Shown here piece after piece: positions 51,101 to 56,536 of a DNA stretch of 56,536 nucleotides. The stretch lies in the NCBI RefSeq assembly GCF_006386545.1, contig NZ_SWAR01000036.1:1-56536 (forward strand). The letters are read 5' to 3'. The DNA comes from Methylibium rhizosphaerae (GTDB lineage: Bacteria > Pseudomonadota > Gammaproteobacteria > Burkholderiales > Burkholderiaceae_C). Every line of letters starts with the position of its first letter. Position 1 is the stretch's first letter. The notes under the pieces are model-generated. The model saw only the letters and a program-made list of their open reading frames with translations. It did not search any database and was not told the DNA's origin. A program made the translations under genes and the position numbers.

Positions 51101-51956
51101 TCGCGCCCCACACGCGCTCGCGTTCATCGCGGTCACCGTCCTCGAAGAACTCGGCAAAGCCGGCGATCAGGTCGGCCTTGGTGAACACCACGTAGATGGG
51201 CGCGAACACCGCCAGGTTCTCGGTCAGCTCCTGCACCCGCTGGCGCAGCTGCTTGCCGAGCTGGATGGTGAAGTCCGGCTTCTTGCCTGCCAGTTCGGCC
51301 ACGCTCACCGCGAGGATGATGCCGTTGATCGGCGCCTTGGGCCGGTACTTGCGCAGCAGCGACAGGAAGCCCAGCCATTCCTCGCGGTCTTCTTCGTGCA
51401 CCGAATAGCGCCCGGCGGTGTCGAGCAGGATGCCTTCGGTGGTGAAGAACCAGTCGCAGTTGCGGGTGCCGCCGATGCCGTGGATCACCGCGCCGCTGTT
51501 GTCGGAGAACGGGAACTTGAGGCCGGACATCGTGATGGCCGAACTCTTGCCCGCGGCCGGGTTGCCGATCACCATGTACCAGGGCAGCTCGTAGAGCGCC
51601 TGCGAGCCCGACATCACACCGATCTTCGAGTTCTTGAGCGTCTTCACGGCCTCCTGCATGCGCTCGCGCAGCGCCGCCACCTCGGCGCGCTTGGCGGTGC
51701 CCGAGGCCTTTTTCGCCGCACGCTCGGCCTCGCCTTCGATGCCCTGCTCGAACTGCTGTGCCGCGCGCCGTGCCCGCCACCACTGGAATGCACGCCAGAG
51801 GCCCCAGCCGAGCAGCAGCACGCCGAACGCCACCAGCGCCCACACGATGCCCAGCTTGAGCACGTCGGCACCCAGCAGCAAGAAGGTGGCCAGCGCCACC
51901 AGGCCGATCACGACGAGCGTGCGCGGATCGAAAAGAAAGGTCCAGATGCGTTGCAT
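48123..51956 (-). CDS. tssM: T6SS membrane protein TssM (IcmF family)
   Basis: TssM spans the inner membrane and periplasm to join TssL to TssJ. The 1277-residue protein has two N-terminal membrane segments (RTLVVIGLVALATFLLLGADV and LGIVWALVAFGVLLLGWGLW), a cytoplasmic GTPase-like domain with an intact Walker A GNPAAGKSSAI and FTKADLI, a third membrane segment (about 500-520, ATFAASVVVLATVLGLWSW) and a long periplasmic part ending in beta-rich domains (WTNFVWPSQQGAPGVRISGVTFDGR, FELKWPSGDLAVPVHLRIVSAPG). ATG 51956 starts MQRIWTFLFDPRT; the upstream frame is non-coding. Confidence 0.95.
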   Translation of the reverse strand: MQRIWTFLFDPRTLVVIGLVALATFLLLGADVLKLGIVWALVAFGVLLLGWGLWRAFQWWRARRAAQQFEQGIEGEAERAAKKASGTAKRAEVAALRERMQEAVKTLKNSKIGVMSGSQALYELPWYMVIGNPAAGKSSAITMSGLKFPFSDNSGAVIHGIGGTRNCDWFFTTEGILLDTAGRYSVHEEDREEWLGFLSLLRKYRPKAPINGIILAVSVAELAGKKPDFTIQLGKQLRQRVQELTENLAVFAPIYVVFTKADLIAGFAEFFEDGDRDERERVWGATLPYDAPSKPGGEHKSDAITLFDKHFDELFQGLKAASVARMSLQRGEAMSPGVLSFPLEFATLKPSLRTFISTLFEDNPYQFRPIFRGFYFTSAVQEGTSTSRASERVAQRFGLQVRPHTTTAQVFSRDGFFLKQLFSKVIFADRNLVKQYASPVKARWRRATFAASVVVLATVLGLWSWSYVGNRQLVANVQADLDKAVKLQASRTDLQSRLEALELLQDRLVQLQAFRDSRPWSVSLGLYQGDAIEELVRREYFTGIRELMLVPVAGAIESYLAEVNANAAELKPATAGSEAAAPTPVSTRNSNAAPGSPYTSASATNVNDAYNALKTYVMLADRSRIEPGHLSDQVTRFWRVWLEANRGVMPRERMIRSAERVLSFALSQMADPTFPQIQNNLGVLDQTRENLRRVVRGMPARERVYSEIRARASTRFAPMTVARIVDEADKDIVAGSYAISGAFTRDAWEKYVEDAIKDAAYKELQSEDWVLKTSARDDLSLEGSPEQIQKALIQMYKTEYVREWQKFVQGVSVAEFASFEQAVVRMNRLGDPAASPVGKLMQTLYDETSWDNPSLLNDRLAKTQQGFIAWIKRVVLGQSPSQVQVNVNVQAGQAAIPMGPIGKEFAGLSRLMMSRDNSPTLMKTYLETLAKVRSRFNQIKTQGDPGPAARQLMQQTLEGSGSELSDALRLVDEQMLNGMTDTARSALRPLLVRPLLQAFDVVVKPTEAELNRSWTAQVYEPFQRTLADKYPFLQNARVEASPADIAKIFGTDGAIAKFADKSLGALVTRRGDVLTQRTWGDLGIRLTPAFNAGFPAWVAPLGGASGGGNGAAGGGASGEAQTMFQILPQPASGLTEYTIEIDGQTLRYRNTAASWTNFVWPSQQGAPGVRISGVTFDGRSVEFINHPGRFGLEKMIESAQRRKLDGGGFELKWPSGDLAVPVHLRIVSAPGAGASSGAPAAAAGGNGLKGVTLPATIAGVVEAGPPVAQASAQGARQ

Positions 51957-52002
51957 GACTACGGGTGGGTCGTGTCGATGTTCGGGTTTCGCCAGCGCAG
52001 GC

Positions 52003-53523
52003 TCAGCTCGCCTTCGAAGCAGAAGAGGAAGATGACGAAGCGGCTTCGACGGGCTTGCCGTCCGGCTGCACGAGGAGCGCAAGGCGCTCGTGCGCCGACG
52101 CCACCGCCAGTGCGGCCACCGGCTGCTTGAGCTGCACCGCCTGCGCCGCGGCCAGGCTCAACAGGCACAACGGCCGCGCGATGCCGAGTTCGCCGCAGGC
52201 AGTGCCGAGGGCGAGCACGTCTTCACCGAGCTGCAGGTGCTCGGCCGCGGGCAGCAGCGCGCCAGTGAGTTCGCGCATGGTGCGCGGGCGCAGGTCGGCG
52301 TCGCTCACCAGCGCGGCCAGCTTGTCATTGGGCAGCTGGGCGGCCTTCAGGCAGTCGGACAGCGCCCGTTCGGCGACGTCGCTCGAGATGCGGCCGGCCG
52401 CATCGGCCGGCTTGTCGCGGCGCATCAGCGCCATGCGCTGCAGATGCGGCTTGTCGGGCGGCTTGTCGGCGGCCTCTGCGGGCCATGACCCTGTGGCCAG
52501 CATCACCGCGGCGGCAGCTTCGCCCGGCACGCGGCCTTCGGTGCGCGGGCCGGACAACAGCTGCTGCGCCGCAGCCCAGCGCTCGAGCTGCTGCTCGTCG
52601 AGCGTGCTGTCGGCGCACAGCAGCAGCAGCAGGCCGTCGATCTGCTCGCGGCGCCACATCACGAGTTGCTGTTCACCTGCCGACAGCAGCTCCTCGCCGG
52701 ATTCGAGCGGCTGCACCGTCACCGCCGCCACGCCCGCCAGCTCGGCGCGGCGCTGCTTCAACGACTGCAGCAGCCACTGCTCCACCAGCGAACGCTGGCC
52801 CTGCGGCCAATGGGCCGGCACGCCGCAGCGCACCGCCAGGCGCGGGATGCGCGTCGGAACAGCCGCATCGCTGCGCGGCGGCGGCAGCACTTCGTCGATC
52901 TGTGACAGGGCGGCGAGCCACTGCAGCTGCAGCAGCGCGGCGGCACGCAGCCAGGGCGTCTGCGCATCCTGCGAAGCGGCCTGCGTGCGCGCAGCCTGCG
53001 CGGCGGTCAGCTGGGCCGGCAGCACGAGCTGCGCCCATTCGGCCTTCACCGCATCGACCGCGCCGTCCACGCCTTCGGCGCGCCCGCTCAGCACCGGCAG
53101 GCCGTCGGGGTCGCGCAGCGCGGCATCGAGCTGCGGTCGCTGCTGGCCGCCGGCGAGGGCCGCCGCGGTACCTTCGGCGTCGGCTGCCGCGCTCGTGTGC
53201 AGGCCGTGCCACAACAGCGCAAACGACCAGGCGCGTTCCTGTTCTGCCGCGGAAGGCGGGGCTGCAGCAGCAGGCGTCGCCGCCGCTGCACCTGCCGCCG
53301 CGGCTGAAGCCGCCTTGGCGGCGGAGCTGTTCCAGGCCCATCGCGCCAGCAGCAGCACCAGCCAGGCGCACACCGGCAGGAAGAACAGGTACAGCACGAC
53401 ATCGCGTGTCTCGATCAGCCTGCGCGTGCTGTCCCAGCGCCACAGCGTGACGCCCCAGACCAGCGCAAAGATGAAGGCCAGCAGCAACAGCGCCACTGCT
53501 GCCCGGCGCAGCACCGCTCCCAT
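52003..53523 (-). CDS. T6SS-associated membrane protein of unknown function
   Basis: The 506-residue product has two N-terminal membrane segments (about 9-29 and 42-62), an alanine-rich linker, and a long soluble domain rich in alanine, leucine and glutamine (WSFALLWHGLHTSAAADAEG, RPLCLLSLAAAQAVQLKQPVAALAVASAH). No catalytic motif is recognised. It sits between PAAR and tssM in the same unit. In Acinetobacter baylyi a gene of comparable position and size next to tssM encodes the accessory AsaA; equivalence is suggested by position only. It may help place or stabilise TssM. Confidence 0.65.
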   Translation of the reverse strand: MGAVLRRAAVALLLLAFIFALVWGVTLWRWDSTRRLIETRDVVLYLFFLPVCAWLVLLLARWAWNSSAAKAASAAAAGAAAATPAAAAPPSAAEQERAWSFALLWHGLHTSAAADAEGTAAALAGGQQRPQLDAALRDPDGLPVLSGRAEGVDGAVDAVKAEWAQLVLPAQLTAAQAARTQAASQDAQTPWLRAAALLQLQWLAALSQIDEVLPPPRSDAAVPTRIPRLAVRCGVPAHWPQGQRSLVEQWLLQSLKQRRAELAGVAAVTVQPLESGEELLSAGEQQLVMWRREQIDGLLLLLCADSTLDEQQLERWAAAQQLLSGPRTEGRVPGEAAAAVMLATGSWPAEAADKPPDKPHLQRMALMRRDKPADAAGRISSDVAERALSDCLKAAQLPNDKLAALVSDADLRPRTMRELTGALLPAAEHLQLGEDVLALGTACGELGIARPLCLLSLAAAQAVQLKQPVAALAVASAHERLALLVQPDGKPVEAASSSSSSASKAS

Positions 53524-53536
53524 CGCGAGAGCCGGC

Positions 53537-53806
53537 TCAGATGTCGGTGCTCACCGCCTGCGAGGCGATCAGCGTTGCGCCGCAGGCGGTCTTGTCGCCA
53601 TGCCGCGCGGCCGGCTTGCCGTCGATGATCATCGTGGGGTCGCCGGTGGCGATGACGGTGGTGCCGCCATGGCCCTTTTTCGGGCAGGAGACCTTGTCGC
53701 CCACGCGGGCGAGACGCTTGCCGCCGGTGTCGGAGACGGCCGATGCCTCGATCACGGTTCCGCCGTGGTCGGTCTTGTCACCCAAGGTGATGAAGGGTCG
53801 TCCCAT
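53537..53806 (-). CDS. PAAR-domain spike tip protein
   Basis: The 89-residue protein is a single PAAR domain with the repeated GDK/GDP turns and metal-ligand residues of the family (LGDKTDHGGTVIEAS, VGDKVSCPKKGHGG, IDGKPAARHGDKTACGATLIAS). It caps the VgrG trimer and sharpens the spike. No toxin extension is attached, so it is a structural tip. AGGGAG lies seven bases upstream of the ATG. It starts the run PAAR - 506-aa protein - tssM - tagF. Confidence 0.95.
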   Translation of the reverse strand: MGRPFITLGDKTDHGGTVIEASAVSDTGGKRLARVGDKVSCPKKGHGGTTVIATGDPTMIIDGKPAARHGDKTACGATLIASQAVSTDI

Positions 53807-53992
53807 ACTGCCCGCTCCCTGTAGCTGTTTTGCCTGTGTTGTGGACCGCGCTGCTGCGCATGACAGAGGCGCCGGCGGCCGCTGCGCAGTCTATCCACGG
53901 ACACGTGCGATGCATGCCAGGGACCCCCGTTTGAGGGGACAAACAACAACGCCAGATGTGACAGTTGGTATCAGCAGGCTCGACAACCGAAC

Positions 53993-54826
53993 TCAAGGCT
54001 TCTTGCCGAGCGTCCCCGCGCGCGGCAGCTCCACATGCCCGAGGTCGAGCATCTGCCAGCGGCCGCCCCATCGCAGTCCGAGGCGTTCGGCCGCCTGCCC
54101 GTAGAGCTCGTAGCCGCGCTGCGCCCACGGGTCCTTCTCGCTGATGACGACACGGCCGTTGCGCAGGAAGGCGCAGTCGGCCGCGAGCCCGTACTGATGG
54201 AAGCTCTGGAAGGCCGCGGCGTTGGTGACGTGCGGACCGAGCCCCTGCAGCATGGCCTGGCGCTCGGGCGAGCGATAGCCTTCGAGCAGCACCATCTCGT
54301 AGCCGTGCTCTTCACGCATCAGCTTGAAGACCATGAGCAGGCGCTGCTGGAAGTCGTGGTCGAGCAGGTCCCAGCGGCGGTCGGCGGTGCTGAGCTGCGG
54401 CCGCGATTCCTCGATCTCGGCCCGGGTGAACACCTCGGGCGGCAGCGGCGGCGGCGGCACCAGCTGCTCGCCGCGCAGAAGCTGGGCCACCTGCGACTGC
54501 GGGTCGAGCGCATCGGGCTCCAGCGGGTCGAAGGTGTGCACGCCGCGCCACAGCAGGATCAGCAGCGCCGGCAGCAGCACCAGGCCCGCGGTGGCGGCGA
54601 TCAGCGTCGCGCGCTGCTGCAGCCAGCCGGCCGCGGCAGCCGTGCGCTGCTGGGCCTGCTGCACACCGCCGCGGCCGCCGTTGAGCAGGCGTTGCATGGC
54701 GTTGTGCAGCTGCCTCGTGAGACGCCTCGCCCACCCGATCAGGTGTTGACGCGGCTCGGGAAACAGCCACAGTCCGACCAGCGCGCTCGCCAGCAGAAGG
54801 TACGCGACAACGATCAGGACGAACAC
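53993..54826 (-). CDS. Membrane-anchored M15 peptidoglycan peptidase (TagX-like)
   Basis: The 277-residue protein has two N-terminal membrane segments (about 1-21 and 76-93) and a C-terminal M15 domain with the expected zinc and substrate residues: R185 in EGYRSPERQ, H210 and D217 in SFHQYGLAADC, and H264 in LGHVEL. Such enzymes cleave peptide stems of peptidoglycan. In Acinetobacter, TagX of this architecture is an L,D-endopeptidase needed to open the cell wall for T6SS assembly, and the same role is likely here. It precedes PAAR by 186 bases without an overlapping gene. Confidence 0.85.
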   Translation of the reverse strand: MFVLIVVAYLLLASALVGLWLFPEPRQHLIGWARRLTRQLHNAMQRLLNGGRGGVQQAQQRTAAAAGWLQQRATLIAATAGLVLLPALLILLWRGVHTFDPLEPDALDPQSQVAQLLRGEQLVPPPPLPPEVFTRAEIEESRPQLSTADRRWDLLDHDFQQRLLMVFKLMREEHGYEMVLLEGYRSPERQAMLQGLGPHVTNAAAFQSFHQYGLAADCAFLRNGRVVISEKDPWAQRGYELYGQAAERLGLRWGGRWQMLDLGHVELPRAGTLGKKP

Positions 54827-54899
54827 GGTGTAACGAGTGGTTTCGTATCGGGCGAGGCAATCATGGGGCGTCCCTAGAATCCGGCGCTCACCTCAATGG

Positions 54900-54917
54900 G
54901 CGCGCCGCGCGGCGCGC
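54900..54917. promoter_or_regulatory. Perfect 18-bp GC palindrome upstream of the 283-aa gene
   Basis: GCGCGCCGCGCGGCGCGC reads the same on both strands and lies 42 bases before the TTG start at 54959, in the region between the divergent M15 and 283-aa genes. A TAGAAT hexamer at 54875-54880 could be a -10 box for the plus-strand gene, which would place the palindrome in the 5' untranslated region. It could be an operator or a hairpin. Confidence 0.35.
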
Positions 54918-54958
54918 AAACAACTGAAGAAGCAGAGCCAATCCAGGGAGGGTGGCGC

Positions 54959-55810
54959 TTGAGCATCGAACCATCATCGAGCCGGCCAGCGCCGGAAGGC
55001 ATGCCCAGCTTGCTGGGGCCCGGCCGCCCCAACGACAACAGCGGCGGCACGGAGCGCAACGACGCGCAAGACACGCGGATTCTATGGGCGCTCGCCTCCG
55101 ACGCAGACCTCTCTGCGCCTGCTCGCAAGCCACGCAGCAACGGCCGCCAATGGATGCTGGCCTTGCTGCTCGTGGTGGCCGTGGGCGCGAGCTTCGCCTG
55201 GTGGAACAACACCTCGCCCGAACCGCAAGCGCCACTGGCCCAGGCGCCTGCACCTGCTGAGGTGCCGGTGGTCGCTGCGGCCGACGCAGCGTCCGAGCCG
55301 GTCGCCGGAGCGGTGCTGATCGACGCGCCTTCACCCGCACCACAGCCAGCCGCCGCATCGGCGGTGCCGGCTTCCACCGGCTCGCCGCTGGCGGCACTGA
55401 GCGCGCCGAGCGAAGCGTCGGCGCCGGCTTCGGCGGCCGAGCCGGCACCGCGCAAGGTCGCTGCAGCAGCGCCCCCGCCATCAAGACGCGAGCCTGCGCG
55501 CAAGCCTGCCGCCGCCAAGGACGGCAAGGAGCGGCAGGCGGTGGCAGCAGCGCCCGGCGCCCGCACACCGGACGCCGACGTTGCACTGCTCGAGGCCATG
55601 GTGGCGCACATCAACAGCGGCCAGCGTGGCGGCAGCGCGAGCGCCGCCACCACGAGCGCGCCCCGCGGCGTCCGCTCCAGCACCCGAGAGCAGCTCAAGC
55701 GCTGCAAGGCGCAAAGCGGCGCCGATGCGAGCGCATGCCGCGCCAAGGTGTGTTCGGGCCGCTGGGGCGCAGACCCGGAGTGCTCGTCGCTGCCGCGTTC
55801 GACGCTCTGA
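54959..55810 (+). CDS. Single-pass membrane protein of unknown function next to vgrG
   Basis: The 283-residue product has a cytoplasmic N-terminus, one membrane segment (WMLALLLVVAVGASFAWW, about residues 65-82), a long alanine/proline-rich linker and a short C-terminal domain with four cysteines (LKRCKAQSGADASACRAKVCSGRWGADPECSSLP). TTG at 54959 is preferred because GGGAGG lies six bases upstream; an in-frame ATG at 54896 has no ribosome-binding site and would run through the palindrome. The layout resembles TonB- or TolA-like periplasm-spanning proteins, but no family is recognised. Context suggests a T6SS accessory. Confidence 0.6.
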   Translation: MSIEPSSSRPAPEGMPSLLGPGRPNDNSGGTERNDAQDTRILWALASDADLSAPARKPRSNGRQWMLALLLVVAVGASFAWWNNTSPEPQAPLAQAPAPAEVPVVAAADAASEPVAGAVLIDAPSPAPQPAAASAVPASTGSPLAALSAPSEASAPASAAEPAPRKVAAAAPPPSRREPARKPAAAKDGKERQAVAAAPGARTPDADVALLEAMVAHINSGQRGGSASAATTSAPRGVRSSTREQLKRCKAQSGADASACRAKVCSGRWGADPECSSLPRSTL

Positions 55811-55885
55811 ACGGCGGGCCGGCTGTCGGGCTGTCGACGCGGCGAGTTGACGAAGCTGCGAGTTGGATGAGGGAGTGACAACAAC

Positions 55886-56536
55886 ATGAACGTGAATGAG
55901 CTGGCCTCCGCGGCCGCCGGCAAGGCGGGCGAATGGGCCGAGAGCCTGATGGGCCTGTTCACCAGCCAGACCCGCCTGTACCGCCTCGAAGGCGAAGGCG
56001 GGGTGGGCGAGCTGCTGGTGGAGAGCTGGCGCGGCCACGAAGCGCTGAACGCCCCCTTCGAATGGCAGGTGCATGCGTTGAGCCCGCGCGCCGACCTCGC
56101 GCTCGAGCCGCTGCTGGGCCAGCGCGCCAGCCTGCTCACCGTGCTGGCCGACGGCTCGCTCGTGCGCCGTAGCGGCCTGATCCGCGAAGCCGCCCTGCTC
56201 GCCAGCGACGGCGGCTTCGCCCGCTACCGCCTGCGCCTGGCCCCCTGGACCTGGCTGCTCGAGCAGGCCCAGCGCCAGCGCACCTGGCAGGACAAGACCG
56301 TGGTGCAGATCATCGAAGCCGTGTTCGGCCTGTATGCCCCCCACGCCCTGTGGCGCTGGTCCGACGACGTCGCCGGCTTCCTCGCCGACACCCGCGCGCG
56401 CAGCCTGTGCACCCAGGGCCGCGAGACCGACTGGGCCTTCGTGCGCCGCCTGCTCGCCGAAGAAGGCCTGGGCCTGCGCTTCGAAGACACCCCCGACGGC
56501 GTGGGCGTGGTGCTGTTCGCCGACAGCGCCGCCGTG
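55886..56536 (+). CDS. vgrG: Second VgrG spike protein, cut by the window end
   Basis: An open frame of 217 codons runs from ATG at 55886 (GAGGGAGTG about ten bases upstream) to the last base of the window. It shows the gp27-like N-terminus of VgrG: LFTSQTRLYRLEGEGGVGELLVESWRGHEALNAPFEW, LEPLLGQRASLLTVLADGS, RYRLRLAPWTWLLEQAQRQRTWQDKTVVQIIEAVF and ETDWAFVRRLLAEEGLGLRFED. It differs in sequence from the VgrG encoded at 28535, so the locus has at least two spikes. The OB fold, DUF2345 and any cargo genes lie beyond the window. Confidence 0.93.
   Translation, partial: MNVNELASAAAGKAGEWAESLMGLFTSQTRLYRLEGEGGVGELLVESWRGHEALNAPFEWQVHALSPRADLALEPLLGQRASLLTVLADGSLVRRSGLIREAALLASDGGFARYRLRLAPWTWLLEQAQRQRTWQDKTVVQIIEAVFGLYAPHALWRWSDDVAGFLADTRARSLCTQGRETDWAFVRRLLAEEGLGLRFEDTPDGVGVVLFADSAAV

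Noticed and set aside
48126-52130. A 1334-codon open frame on the plus strand opposite tssM
   Set aside because: Antisense shadow of tssM with histidine/arginine/alanine-rich low-complexity translation and no family motif.

Overview
The window is strongly G+C-rich with G/C-ending codons. Its gene content (an EIIA/HPr/EI phosphotransferase set, opgGH, a GlrK-QseG-GlrR set, and a beta-proteobacterial rRNA promoter and leader at the left edge) suggests a beta-proteobacterium of the order Burkholderiales, plausibly in the Rubrivivax/Leptothrix/Rhizobacter neighbourhood. The genus is inference only.

Positions 1-310 hold two tandem rRNA-type promoters and the start of an rRNA leader, reading leftwards off the window. 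Positions 311-20.9 kb are chromosomal housekeeping: PTS genes (ptsI, ptsH, EIIA) interrupted by an inverted OlsB-like acyltransferase, a small lipoprotein, a family III CoA-transferase, a degenerate kinase/receiver protein, a DUF4197 protein, a DMT exporter, an AraC regulator, rsgA with a possible leader peptide, a GlrK/QseG/GlrR-type signalling set with an 87-bp tandem duplication at the regulator start, a sigma-54-type promoter in front of opgGH, a cysteine-rich copper-storage protein, a nucleoside hydrolase and small membrane proteins.

Positions 20.9-31.6 kb form an accessory island of type VI secretion (T6SS) cargo. It has two paralogous periplasmic proteins around a DUF6708-like remnant and a formylglycine-enzyme-fold lipoprotein. 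A minus-strand operon follows: vgrG with a C-terminal zinc metallopeptidase, two tandem lipoproteins (candidate immunity proteins), a detached VgrG tail (DUF2345) carrying a transthyretin-like module, and a 932-residue protein that starts with two modules of the same kind. This is the most unusual part of the window.

Positions 31.6-56.5 kb are the T6SS structural locus. One minus-strand unit runs TPR lipoprotein-tssB-tssC-hcp-(terminator)-tssE-tssF-tssG-clpV-131-aa protein-vgrG. A divergent plus-strand unit runs tssJ-tssK-tssL-tssA-165-aa protein. A second minus-strand unit runs M15 peptidase (TagX-like)-PAAR-506-aa membrane protein-tssM-tagF-BON/OmpA protein. Finally a plus-strand unit has a 283-aa membrane protein and a second vgrG cut by the window end. 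All core components TssA-TssM, Hcp, VgrG, PAAR and ClpV are present. TagF is present without Fha, PpkA or PppA in view. The layout is reminiscent of the Acinetobacter-type T6SS with TagX, TagN and TagF. No tRNA genes, insertion sequences, integrases or CRISPR arrays were recognised.
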